Positions 18,531 to 29,338 of a stretch of 64,000 bases of DNA are shown one piece after another (the first letter of the stretch is position 1; every line of letters starts with the position of its first letter). The notes under the pieces are model-generated. The model was not told where the DNA came from and did no database searches. It worked only from the letters and a program-made list of their open reading frames with translations. A program made the position numbers and the translations under genes. The DNA is taken from the NCBI RefSeq assembly GCF_024362695.1, contig NW_026063245.1, positions 771,501 to 835,500 of the forward strand, written 5' to 3'. This DNA is from Pectinophora gossypiella (taxonomy: Eukaryota > Arthropoda > Insecta > Lepidoptera > Gelechiidae).

Positions 18531-20768
18531 TACTCTTTCACGCCTAAACGGCTCAACGGATTTTGATGAAATTTGGTATGGTGATAGATGATAACCTAGA
18601 AATGGTCATAGGCTATAAATAATCACGCCATCGTTCTTAGGGGGTAGGCAGTTGGCAGATAACTAAATTGATTTAGTGATTTGTAGTCGTTTTTGTTGGG
18701 ACTTTTGCTCTTTCACGTCTAAACGGCTGAACGGATTTTAATGAAATTTAGTAAGGTAATAGTTGGTTATCTAAAAACGGTTGTACGATCAAATTGATCA
18801 CGTCATCGTACTTAGGGGGTAGGAAGTAGGCAGAAAACTGAATTGAGTTAGTGATTTTTTTATGGTTTTTGCTGGGAGTTTTGTCTATCATGCCTAAACG
18901 GCTCAACGGATTTTGATGAAATTTAGTTAGCTGATAGATAGTAATCTAGAAAAGGATATGGCCTATTAATATTTATGCTATCGTACTTAAGGCGTAGGCA
19001 GTAGACAGAAAACTAGGTTAGTGATTTTTAATTGTTTGTTTTAAAAGTTTGCCTCATTCACGCCTTAACGTCTGAACGGAATTTTATAAGACTTGGTTAA
19101 TTTAAAGATAGGATCTTAGGCACGGACACAGGCTACTTTTTATGGCGGGAAAATACCTCATTCCCGCGGAAATCTAGATTTCGTGATCGTGTCAAGAAGC
19201 GCATGACGCCATAGCTACTGGAATGATTTCGATGTTTTTTTTTAAACTGAGTGACCTCAAGTTAGTATTTGATCACTTTTCTAACTTAGAGGGTAGGTAG
19301 GCGCCATAATTTAGGGAATTTATGATAAAATTTTGATGCAACTGTCTTTATTAAACAGTTATATCTCATTCCTACAGGAACCTACACATAGCTATAGCTA
19401 GCTATCTATTAACATTAAAACTCTTTCTAGAATCACATTACGCCAATTAATTGATCTGATTTGTATAAGTTTTTTTATTCAACTAACTATTACATTACAT
19501 ACAGATAAAATCTAATTACTTACACCACATAATTAATATAGTACTACATGACTAGCTACGCTTTAAACTTGAGGAGGTAATTCGATAGACATTTATACGA
19601 ACTTTAAGCCCAGTAATCAATCATAGTAATAAGGTAATACTCATTTTAGACAAAGAAACGGATAGGTAATCAGTTCGTCAACGAAATTATAACACCTACA
19701 CTTAGTTTGTTTACTATTTAACGAGGGAAAATAATCCTTACTAATATTATAAATGCGAAAGTAACTCTGTCTGTCTGTCTGTCTGTTACGCTTTCCCGCT
19801 AAAACCTCTCAACCGATTTTGATTAAATTTGGCACAGACAATCTTTAGACCCTGAGAAAGAAAATAGGATACCTTTTATTGCGAAAAGAAGGGACGAAGA
19901 GATTGAAATAGGGGTTGAAAGTTTGTATGGGATATTTTAATTTTAAAATATAAATCCATGAAACTTTATATTTAAGCACTTGATAAAAAATAATTAAACA
20001 TTTGTTCTAGCGTTGCTGAAATTTCGACCAGTGAGGGAGTGAAATGAGGGTTGAAAGTTTGTATGGGAGTTCGTCATTTTTGGGGATAAAACCACGAAAC
20101 TTTATATTTAGGAACTTGATAAGAAATAAAAAAACAATTTGTTAAAGCGTTTTTGAAAATTCGATCTTTGAGGGGATGAAATAGGTGTTGAAATTTTTTA
20201 TGAGGTTCGTCATTTTTCAAGATAAAAATATTAAATTTTGTGTTTAGGCACTAAATAACAAACAAAAAATCGTTTGTTCAAGCATTTTGAAATTTTTACC
20301 AGTATGGGGGTGAAATACGGGTTGAATGTTTGTATGGGTATTCGTCATTTTTGAAGATAAAACCATGAAACTTGGTACGTAGGTCTCTTAGGATGTGCAG
20401 AGTTTTTCAACAAACGGATTTTCCGAAATTCGAACGGAACGGAACGGATTCGGAACGGGAACTACGAAGCCAAACTTTTTGTATACAAAATATTAACCAC
20501 TGAACCTAGGAACATGATATTTAGTAGTTTTGGGTGTATCAAGTTAAAAAAATTTGGCTTTTGTAGATAAAGTTCCTTTTAACGAATACTCTGCATCGCC
20601 GCCACTGCCGTCGGTCGTCGTTCGTCGTCGCGCACATTCGCCGAAGTGTGGCGGCAGTCAACGGCGCTGTCTTGTGGTGGGGGAGCGCACGTGGTGTATA
20701 CGTGGCCTGCTCGCGAGTGTCGAGTCCAAACAATTTCTACATTTTAACAAATAATAACAAAATAGCAA

Positions 20769-20827
20769 ACGTTGTGTACAAAAAAGTTTTAAATTAGGTC
20801 ATTTTAAAATATTTTTGTACACAACGT
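20769..20827. repeat. 59-bp hairpin within Helitron
   Basis: ACGTTGTGTACAAAAA at 20769-20784 is the exact reverse complement of TTTTTGTACACAACGT at 20812-20827. It may be a tiny MITE or a structural part of the Helitron. The same hairpin is in both other copies (near 33034-33092 and 59548-59606). Confidence 0.75.
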
Positions 20828-21059
20828 GACGCTGACCCCTGTAAGTGTCTTGGACATAAGGGACCGATAAATATTCCTAGGTAATTTCTGCCACTCAATG
20901 GAATACATAGGTACTTTATAACGACTGTAAACAGATATTTTTTATTTTTTTTAAATATACCTACTTACTCTCTTTTAATCACATGCTATACCGTTCCTTT
21001 TATATAATCCTTAATATTCAAATTAAAAGTACGCAGACGAAGTCGCGGGTACCAGCTAG

Positions 21060-21563
21060 TTGCAATATAAACGTTTCACACTAATATAGCAGCGCCTCCT
21101 AGTGAGTTAATATCATAAGACTTATCTTAGACCATGCACCATTCAACTACGAACCCATTGCTGAAAACCGCATTGAAATCGGACAATTCGTTTTAATATT
21201 ATTGCAATACTATTTTTCACTAATATTGTAGCACCCTCTAGTGAGTTAAAGACGTAATTTTTATTATTTGGGAACATGCAATAAGCTACCACGTACACAT
21301 TGCCGAAAACAGAATTGTAATCGGACATTTCGTTTTGATTATATTGCAACATTGTTTTGCACTAATATTGTGGCGCCCCTAGTGAGTTACAGCCATGACA
21401 CCTGTCTAAGAACATGAATTCATCAAACACAAACCCGCTATTGAAAACCGCCTCAAAATCGGATCATTAGTTTAAAAGATAGGTGGTAACATTACTTTGC
21501 ACAAACACACACACAAACATCTCTCACCCTAAACGCATATAAATGCTCCGTTCCGTCGTGGGT
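21060..21563. repeat. Diverged ~140-bp tandem repeats
   Basis: Three imperfect units built on CACTAATATTGTGGCGCC, TAGTGAGTTA, a GAACATG block and GAAAACCGCATTGAAATCGG, ending in CCGTCGTGGGT at 21553-21563. Equivalent blocks are at 53540-54040 and 51251-51496. No coding capacity is seen. Confidence 0.75.
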
Positions 21564-22609
21564 AATAAATGTAATTAAAATTATACTAACCGTAATTAAC
21601 AACACTTTGCTTTACTTAATACATAACATACATAAACTGCCTATATACGTCCCACTGCTGGGCACAGGCCTCCCCTCAATCAACCGGAGGGGGTATGGAG
21701 CATACTCCATCACGCTGCTCCACTGCGGGTTGGTGGAGGTGTTTTTACGGCTAATAGCCGGGACCAACGGCTTAACGTACCCTCCGAAGCACAGAATCAT
21801 CTTACTTTTTCGGACAATCAGGTGATTCAAGCCTGAAAAGTCCTTACCAAACAAAGAGGACAGTCTCACAAAGTGATTTCGACAATGTCCCCATCGGGAA
21901 TCGAACCCGGAACACCAGATCGTGAGCCTAACGCTCTAACCACTAGACCACGGAGGCTGTTTACTTAATACTACCTGATTATTGAGTGATGGGTTCAACT
22001 TTATGAATTAAATGAGGATTAATTGGATGAATTTGATTCACTTGACCACACAATCCACGTGCCACTTATAGTCGATCTTGATTTTTCTTTAATCTTCTCT
22101 TTAATCTTCGCCAATCACTTCGTATTAATTTATCTACAATTTATTGATTGTGATCTGGGATCTTCTCTGAAATCTGGCTCGAAGGACCATGAATATGCCA
22201 TCAGGCAAAAAGGCATATCAATGCCTTTTTACTGATTTTTAAGGGATTTAGGTAGCAATGAAACAGCACCGTGTTCGACGTAATTACGTGTAATCAATGG
22301 AACCGAAAAAAAACGCCTGTCAAAAACAATTAACTAATAAAAACTATTGCAAATAAATTGCTATTATAAATTGAAGAGGCGTTTCGGATAATATTTATTT
22401 TAAACACTAATATTGTGGCGCCCCCTAGTGAGTTACAGACATGACACTTGTCTAATAACATGAACTCATCAAACACAAACCCGTTATTGAAAACCGCATC
22501 AAAATCGGATTATTAGTTTAGAAGATAATTAATAACATTTCTTTGCACAAACGCACACACAATCATCTCTCACCCTAAACGCATATACCTGCTCCGTTCC
22601 GTCGTGGGT
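21564..22609. repeat. SINE-bearing tandem unit 1
   Basis: 1,046-bp unit starting AATAAATGTAATT and ending CTCCGTTCCGTCGTGGGT. It contains a SINE (21623-21959), a palindrome AAAAAGGCAT-ATCA-ATGCCTTTTT near 22203, an inverted pair AACGCCT/AGGCGTT near 22312 and 22376, and one ~140-bp repeat unit at its right end. Confidence 0.85.
21623..21959 (-). mobile_element. tRNA-derived SINE, copy 1
   Basis: 337 bp flanked by the 12-bp duplication TTTACTTAATAC (21611-21622, 21960-21971). On the minus strand the head is tRNA-like, with an A-box-like TGGTCTAGTGGTTAG and B-box GGTTCGATTCC in about 21887-21958. The tail is a TTATGTATGTTATG-like repeat. The acceptor stem does not pair, so it is not a functional tRNA. 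Confidence 0.88.
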
Positions 22610-23656
22610 AATAAATGTAATTAAAATTATACTAACCGTAATTAACAACACTTTGCTTTACTTAATACATAACATACATAAACTGCCTATATACGTCCCA
22701 CTGCTGGGCACAGGCCTCCCCTTAATCAACCGGAGGGGGTATGGAGCATACTCCATCACGCTGCTCCACTGCGGGTTGGTGGAGGTGTTTTTACGGCTAA
22801 TAGCCGGGACCAACGGCTTAACGTACCCTCCGAAGCACAGAATCATCTTACTTTTTCGGACAATCAGGTGATTCAAGCCTGAAAAGTCCTTACCAAACAA
22901 AGAGGACAGTCTCACAAAGTGATTTCGACAATGTCCCCATCGGGAATCGAACCCGGAACACCAGATCGTGAGCCTAACGCTCTAACCACTAGACCACGGA
23001 GGCTGTTTACTTAATACTACCTGATTATTGAGTGATGGGTTCAACTTTATGAATTAAATGAGGATTAATTGGATGAATTTGATTCACTTGACCACACAAT
23101 CCACGTGCCACTTATAGTCGATCTTGATTTTTCTTTAATCTTCTCTTTAATCTTCGCCAATCACTTCGTATTAATTTATCTACAATTTATTGATTGTGAT
23201 CTGGGATCTTCTCTGAAATCTGGCTCGAAGGACCATGAATATGCCATCAGGCAAAAAGGCATATCAATGCCTTTTTACTGATTTTTAAGGGATTTAGGTA
23301 GCAATGAAACAGCACCGTGTTCGACGTAATTACGTGTAATCAATGGAACCGAAAAAAAAAACGCCTGTCAAAAACAATTAACTAATAAAAACTATTGCAA
23401 ATAAATTGCTATTATAAATTGAAGAGGCGTTTCGGATAATATTTATTCTAAACACTAATATTGTGGCGCCCCCTAGTGAGTTACAGACATGACACTTGTC
23501 TAATAACATGAACTCATCAAACACAAACCCGTTATTGAAAACCGCATCAAAATCGGATTATTAGTTTAGAAGATAATTAATAACATTTCTTTGCACAAAC
23601 GCACACACAAACATCTCTCACCCTAAACGCATATACCTGCTCCGTTCCGTCGTGGG
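22610..23656. repeat. SINE-bearing tandem unit 2
   Basis: Nearly identical to unit 1; carries the same SINE at 22669-23005 with the same duplication. Its final bases CCGTCGTGGG are where the gypsy element inserted; the base completing the unit is at 29496. Confidence 0.85.
22669..23005 (-). mobile_element. tRNA-derived SINE, copy 2
   Basis: Same position within its unit and same TTTACTTAATAC flanks as copy 1, so copied by unit duplication rather than by a new insertion. Confidence 0.88.
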
Positions 23657-23808
23657 TGTACTATCCTGCTTGTGGGGTTATTTTACGGCTCACCAACACC
23701 ACAACACGCATACAATCACAGTACACCGCTCCGCTCGACCGCCGGTATGCGACTGACGCGTGACGTCAGAGTATGAGACAACCCACATTATACAGCCAAT
23801 ACACTACA
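23657..23808 (-). repeat. 3' LTR of gypsy element
   Basis: 152 bp, identical by eye to 29339-29490. It contains a perfect CRE-like palindrome TGACGTCA (near 23761), a plausible promoter/enhancer site. Confidence 0.93.
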
Positions 23809-24009
23809 TCCCTTTTTTGTTTTAATTTAGTTTTATTGATAATGAGTGTACATTTATTAATCAATCTAAATCATTAGACAGTTTTATGCATGAGATATAG
23901 TTTACTACTAGTTAGATTAATTTTCATTGTTTAGTAGTCGAATCAAATCTTAATTTACACATTAATGGGTGAATCAAAATTTAACACCATTTTGGTGTCA
24001 GAAGTGGCA

Positions 24010-26548
24010 TTAAGTTTCAACATTCATTTCTTCGTCGTCGATTTCATTTCGGTCTTGACACACGCTCCATTCGCCCTGAATCTTCTTTAAGTGCACTACA
24101 TTCCTTCTACGAATTTGACTAGTCTCATCGCTTCGGACTGTGATATCTCCACCTTCTTTATTTTCCACTGTATGAGTTTCTGGGTTATAGTTCAAACTTA
24201 ATTTATTTTCTCTATTCATGTTCTTGATATAAACTTTATCTCCTGGTGTTAAATCGCTTTCTTCTGCCTTCCGTTTCCTATCTCCATAATCCTTTCCTCT
24301 TTCTTTCCTTTCTTGATCCCTGTCCTTGACCTCAGAATCCTTTGCTATCCCTTCCATTGTATCATTTACCATAGGTAATTTATCTCTAAATCTCCTATTG
24401 AAGAAAAGCTCTGCTGGGGTTCTTCCGGTGACAGAATGTGGTGTACTATTGTACATAGTTAAGTAATCCAGTAAACTTTCCTTCCAGTCTTTATTTTCAG
24501 CTATGCTTATTTTTAGCCGTTTTAGTATATCACGATTTTGTCTTTCGACCTCTCCATTCTGTTGAGGCCAGTATGGGATTGTATTAAAGAGAGTGATATT
24601 TCTTTCTGTTAGAAATGATTTGAATTCTTCGCTGATGAATTGTCTTCCATTATCCGCTGTTATTGAAGTTGGGTTTCCTAAACGACTAAATATTTCTTTG
24701 AGTTTTGCCACAATTTCGGTAGAGGTGATTTTCCGACAAATCTTCACCTCCTTATATCTGCTGTAGTAGTCTACTACAACAAGCAGGTGATCACCGCTAG
24801 GGAGGGGGCCCATCAAATCAATCGCAATGTCAATCCAAGAACCATCAGGCAACTCGCGTCGTTTCATAGGATTTGGTGCATGTGGTGCAGATACAAGAGT
24901 GCATCCTTTACACACTTTTACAATGTTTTCGGCATCCTTGTCACATTTAGGCCACCAAACTTTCGTTCGAAGTCTTGCCTTCATCGATACGATGCCGGGG
25001 TGGCCCTCATGGGCTGCATCTAGAACTCTTTTACGGAGTGCCGAGGGAATCACGATTCTTGTTCCTCTCAATAGTATACCCTCATGGAAACATAATTCAT
25101 TCTGAAATAGTTTATATAGTTTCACATCGTCACTCCATATGTTGTGATACAACCCTTCTTTTACATTTAGGATTTCTTGATCGTCCATTGAGCTATCTAT
25201 TATTTCCTTAAGGGAAACTGCTCGAGGTCGGGCAAAGTCCACAATTTGGCAGATATGGTCATCTTTCAATTGTACTAAAGATTTTTCTGCACTTTTACCG
25301 AGTCTAGACAATGAGTCTGCGATATTGGTCTTACCCGATTGATAAACTACTTTGTAGCTGTACGATTGAAGGCGCATAACCCATCTCTCTATCCTAGCAC
25401 ATGGTTTGGACTTGGTACCGAATATAATCTCTAATGGTTTGTGGTCTGTTATAAGTTTGAATCTTTTCCCATAGAGGAAAATGTGGAAATGCTCTACTGC
25501 CCATACAAGGGCTAATGCCTCTTTCTCAGTCTGACAGTAGCGGCGTTCACAATCAGTCAGAGTTTTGTGACCATATGCAATAATCCTGGGTTTGTCTTCA
25601 GAATCAATCTGAACTAGTACTCCACCCAGGCCCACCGGGCTTGCGTCTGCTATGACCGTAGTACGATCGTTTACATCGTAGTAACCTAAGCTAGGTATAT
25701 TTGTCATAATATCCTTCAATGAATCGAAGCATCGCTGTTGTTCTAGTCCCCAATGATCTGTAATATCTGTTCGCTCTCCATTTTTATTTCGAAGTAGTGT
25801 TTTAAGAGGTTCTGTTGCTGTCGCATAATTGGGGATCCATTTGCTGACGAAATTAATCAAGCCTAAGAAGCTTCGTAATTCTCCGGTAGTTTTAGGTGCT
25901 CTAAATTCTTTTATTGTGGAAATGTACTTTTCCAATGGCCTTACGCCTTCCGCTGACAGCTCATGTCCCAAGAAACTCACTTTGCTCATCCCGAAAGAAC
26001 ATTTGTCTTCTTTTACTAATACATTATTGTCTTTCAGAACTGACATCACTTTCTTTACTCGCGCATCATGTTCCTGCATGTCCTTCCCGTATATCAAGAT
26101 GTCATCGATATAATTTACCACGCCTTCACAACCTAAAAGCATGTGCTCTAATGTTTTCTGAAAGATTTCCGGTGCACACGATATGCCAAACATAAGTCTT
26201 TTATACCTAAATAGGCCTTTATTGGTTATGAAGGTGGTTATATGTCTTGAAGCCGGATGTATCTCAATTTGGTGAAATGCGTCTTTTATGTCCAATTTTG
26301 TAAATACTTTTGCATTTTTCATTTTCGGTAGTAACTTATCCATTGTCGGCAATGGGTGATTTTCTCGTATAATAGCTTCATTAGCTCGACGCATGTCTAC
26401 ACAAAGACGTATTTCTCCATTTTCCTTCAACACCGGCACCACAGGGGATACCCACTTGGAAGAGCCTACGACTGGTTCTATAATATCCCTTTGTTTAAGC
26501 TCTTCAATTTTCTCTCCAATTTTAGCTTCTAAAGGTATCGGGGTCCTT
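24010..26548 (-). CDS. Gypsy pol: RT, RNase H, integrase (3' exon)
   Basis: Seen: the frame is open from the proposed splice acceptor at 26548 down to the stop at 24010, about 845 codons. RT begins with SSKWVSPVVPVLKENGEIRL, then FTKLDIKDAFHQIEI, LMFGISCAPEIFQ and the catalytic YIDDILIYG. RNase H shows TVIADASPVGLGG, EKEALALVWAVEHF and LITDHKPLE. Integrase has HEGHPGIVSMKARLRTKVWW...CKGC, then VVVDYYSR, TADNGRQFI and NGEVERQN (D, D, E all present). An internal GTG at 26442 gives a shorter frame but would cut off the start of RT, so the upstream extension is preferred. Regulation is probably through the LTR and possibly through splicing of the preceding segment. Confidence 0.9.
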
Positions 26549-26719
26549 CTAAAAATGTAAAAAATTAGAAGTAAGTAACGAGTAATAACACGACTTAATA
26601 ATCACATCAACATCTTTAATTAGAATATTATGTATACCAAAGTATCAACAATATTTATTAGGATTTATACATCATATTATCATTCATAAATATATATTTT
26701 ATGAAAATGAAATCAATAC
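26549..26719 (-). other. Candidate spliceosomal intron inside gypsy pol
   Basis: Seen: on the minus strand the segment begins GTATTG after ...TACAG and ends TTTACATTTTTAG, with a CTAAT branch-point-like motif about 15 bases upstream of the AG and a T-rich tract between. It is AT-rich with stops in all frames. Removing exactly these 171 nt puts the protease frame and the RT frame in phase within the conserved linker region, without losing or gaining residues. Known: such a join is the usual arrangement in Ty3/gypsy Pol. Inferred: a real intron, perhaps controlling the Gag to Pol ratio. It could instead be an AT-rich insertion that happens to have GT and AG ends. Confidence 0.65.
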
Positions 26720-28062
26720 CTGTAAGGCTGTGACACGGGTGGAATGGAATCATCAATCGGTAATTGAATTAATATATTTTTGAATTTGGGAAATTTCTCA
26801 GTATTAATTTGGTTAACTTCTGCATTCAATCCTATTTTTAGCACTCCTAATGACATTGCAGTTGTTTTTCCTAGGAGGTTTCTTGTGCCATTAGTAACGA
26901 CATAGAAAGTTGCGGTCTCGGATCTCATACCTATTTGTATCCGAGCTTCAAATGATCCTTTTATTTTAAGTGGTGTAGTACTGCCATAGGCCGTGAATGT
27001 TACATTAGGATTTGGTTGTTGATTAAACAAACTAACTTTGTTCTTCTTCATTATTTCCCACGTTGCCTCCGTAATTAGATTTCTCTTGCAGCCTGAGTCA
27101 ATCAACATCTTAGTGTCTACTCCTCCAATGGTGCAATCAATTTCGACATCGTCATCAATATGGAAAACGTATTCGGTTTCTGCCTCTTTTTGAGTCAACT
27201 CGTTTGAAGAGCCACTCACTTGATTTATTTCACTTTTCTCTTTGTCGAATCGACCTTTCTTTCTTTCCTGGCTATATTTTTCTTCTGTTTTCCTCTTCTG
27301 GGGTAGTTTAGTCCTGCAGAATTGTCTGAAATGTCCCTTGAGACCACACTTCAGGCATGTTTTTTCTCTTGCCGGGCATTTTGCGTCAAATGTCGCATGT
27401 CTGGGATTACCACATCTACCGCATCCTTGCTGTATATTATTTGGTTTATAAAAACTCTTTTTATCTTTACTATCAACTTTATTGACTTCCTGATTCCCAT
27501 TTGATCTTGTAGAGTTTTTAAATTCTTCTAGCTGTTTATTGACAATTTCTAGTGTGTTTGCTTCCGTGATTACTCGGTCCAGTGTAATTTCATCTCCAAT
27601 CTGTAGTATCTTTTTCCTCAGTTCAGGTAGGTAACATTTTTCCGTTATTTGGTCGATAATGTTCTCGTCTCGATCAGCGAACTGACATTTGTCAGCTTGT
27701 TTTCTCAGTCTCACTAGGAACTTTTCAAACTTTTCTTCAGGTTCCTGTTTGAGCAGCCTGAATGAATGTCGCTCATAGATTTTGCTCTGTTTTGGTGCAA
27801 AGTATGAATCAAGTTTAGATATTGCGATTTCAAAAACGTCGACGCCGTCGCTTGGCTCAATATTAGCGCCGGGAATGTTATAAAACACTTCTTGCAAATC
27901 TAAACCAGCGAAATGTAGAAGAGAAGCCCTTTTCTTTATGTCTTTATCAACGTTAGACGCTTCCAAATATATGAGTAATGCTCTTTTCCAGCGTTCCCAT
28001 CGTACACCCACCGAAGTGGATTCTCCGTTACAATCGAACTTTTCCAATGACAGGAATGACAT
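26713..28062 (-). CDS. Gypsy gag and aspartic protease (5' exon)
   Basis: Seen: ATG at 28062, MSFLSLEKFDCNGESTSVGVRWERW. The capsid-like region covers residues ~1-195 (YERHSFRLLKQEPEEKFEKFLVRLR). CCHC knuckles lie near 215-250 (CGRCGNPRHATFDAKC and CLKCGLKGHFRQFC), followed by a Lys/Arg-rich stretch. The retropepsin is near 310-410 with TKMLIDSGCKRNLIT and RNLLGKTTAMSLG. The unspliced frame ends after QPYRY at 26713, six bases into the proposed intron, so unspliced RNA would give Gag-protease only and spliced RNA the full Gag-Pol. Known role: particle assembly and maturation. Intact, with no break seen. Confidence 0.9.
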   Translation of the reverse strand: MSFLSLEKFDCNGESTSVGVRWERWKRALLIYLEASNVDKDIKKRASLLHFAGLDLQEVFYNIPGANIEPSDGVDVFEIAISKLDSYFAPKQSKIYERHSFRLLKQEPEEKFEKFLVRLRKQADKCQFADRDENIIDQITEKCYLPELRKKILQIGDEITLDRVITEANTLEIVNKQLEEFKNSTRSNGNQEVNKVDSKDKKSFYKPNNIQQGCGRCGNPRHATFDAKCPAREKTCLKCGLKGHFRQFCRTKLPQKRKTEEKYSQERKKGRFDKEKSEINQVSGSSNELTQKEAETEYVFHIDDDVEIDCTIGGVDTKMLIDSGCKRNLITEATWEIMKKNKVSLFNQQPNPNVTFTAYGSTTPLKIKGSFEARIQIGMRSETATFYVVTNGTRNLLGKTTAMSLGVLKIGLNAEVNQINTEKFPKFKNILIQLPIDDSIPPVSQPYRY

Positions 28063-29338
28063 CTTTGGGGCAACCTGAAATGATCAATTTAATGATTCAG
28101 ATAAATATTATCCGCTATTTTACTCATCAATTTAATGATCGGATTATCCGCTTTAATTCCTGCTTTTTTTTTTCCTTACAAATTTTAGGACAGTTCAGAA
28201 TAATCAATTGAATGATTCAGATAAATAGGTGTTATCTGCTATTAACATCAATTTAATGATCGGATTATTTATATCCGCAAACTTTGAGACAACCAAGCAT
28301 AATCAATCGAATGATTCAGTTAAATAGGTATTATCTGCTATTAACATCAATTTAATGATCGGATTATTATTATTTTTATCCCGCTGTTTTTTTTTTTTTT
28401 TTAGTAAATATTAAAATATTTCTTTTTTTTTTTATGTAAACAAATAATGTTCTTACTTAATGTTTCATATATTTGTCATATTAAATTTTATTAATTTAAA
28501 ATTTGTCTATTCAACAATATAACTGCCCACATGATATTAATTTAATGATCAGATTTTAATCTGCTCTGTGTATATACATGATGGCCTTATCATGCTTCAT
28601 TTATATCAATTTAATGATCAGTTCATTTGTAACTGCTTCAGGTAAATAAATACATAAACGGTACTTATGTCATCACATAGGTAACCGAGTCTTGCATCGG
28701 TGTATTGAAACAGATTAATTTTAATCTGCGCTTTCAGTATGTATTCAGTTTAAATATACCTAGGTGCCTACATAAATGTTTCCTAATTAATATATACAGG
28801 TTAATTTACAATTAACTAAAATACCTTAGAAATTATTAAGCAAGTATTGTTAGTGTTCAAGATAATCCCTTAATCCTTATAATAATAATGTTGTAAGCAA
28901 GTAATATTGAGCCAAATGATTATTATCGTAATACGATATATATATACCACAATCGTTTAATACAACTGTATTGGTACGAGTGAATACCTATCGTTCAAGT
29001 CTATTAGATGATATTAATAATACTTGTAACTTGCGGATAAAGTAATCTGTTTACTCCATTGTATTATTGCATTAATCTGTTAGGTATCGGTAACTATAGT
29101 CACTTAAGTCCATCTGTTTCGAGAACGTGGACATACGTTACAATAAAATTCCGTTATTTTCCTCGCTGATCAAAAGGAATAACGCTAAGTAAAACAATAT
29201 AATACGAGGTCCGGCGCAGTTGCGTCATCGAACGTAAACACGGCGCGGCGGTCCGCAGTTCATACGAGATAACTATTTCTATCCTTATTTTCCTTTTGAA
29301 ATAATTATTGTGTACTCACTTTCGTCCTCGTCGCCACA
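28063..29338 (-). promoter_or_regulatory. Gypsy 5' leader with repeated TCAATTTAATGATC motifs
   Basis: A long (1.28-kb) AT-rich leader between 5' LTR and gag. At least eight copies of a motif near ATCAATTTAATGATC or AATCAATTGAATGATT occur at about 28081, 28126, 28202, 28247, 28301, 28346, 28536 and 28605, the first six as three ~100-bp tandem units. Primer-site candidate TGGCGACGAGG at 29336 downward. Known parallel: Drosophila gypsy has an insulator of repeated protein-binding sites in its leader. A similar role here is inference. Confidence 0.6.

Larger units (their letters stand above)
18443..21059 (+). mobile_element. Helitron, Lep1/MINE-like, copy 1
   Basis: Seen: 5' end TCCATACTAATATTATAAA, 3' end ...GTACCAGCTAG followed by T. 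It is flanked by A on the left and T on the right with no target duplication. The uninterrupted site exists at 53520-53560, where the two flanks are joined directly, proving the boundaries. Contents: a (TGTC)n tract at 18476-18530, degenerate repeats with CGGCTCAACGGATTTTGATG, a second internal 5'-like start at 19735 with another short TGTC tract, a GC-rich 150-bp segment (20590-20740) and a 59-bp perfect-stem hairpin (20769-20827). No Rep/helicase gene is present, so it is non-autonomous. Known: TC...CTRR ends and A/T insertion are the Helitron hallmarks. Confidence 0.9.

Noticed and set aside
20539..20754. Small ORFs of about 65 codons on both strands, repeated at 32804 and 59318
   Set aside because: They are repeated because the Helitron is repeated and overlap on both strands in a GC-rich insert. 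No recognisable domain.
21887..21958. tRNA gene on the minus strand (also in the five other SINE copies)
   Set aside because: A and B boxes are present but the acceptor stem does not pair and the sequence continues into a SINE body; it is the SINE head, not a functional tRNA.
22203..22230. Rho-independent-terminator-like hairpin AAAAAGGCAT/ATGCCTTTTT
   Set aside because: Bacterial-type terminators are not expected in insect nuclear DNA. Noted only as a structural part of the unit.
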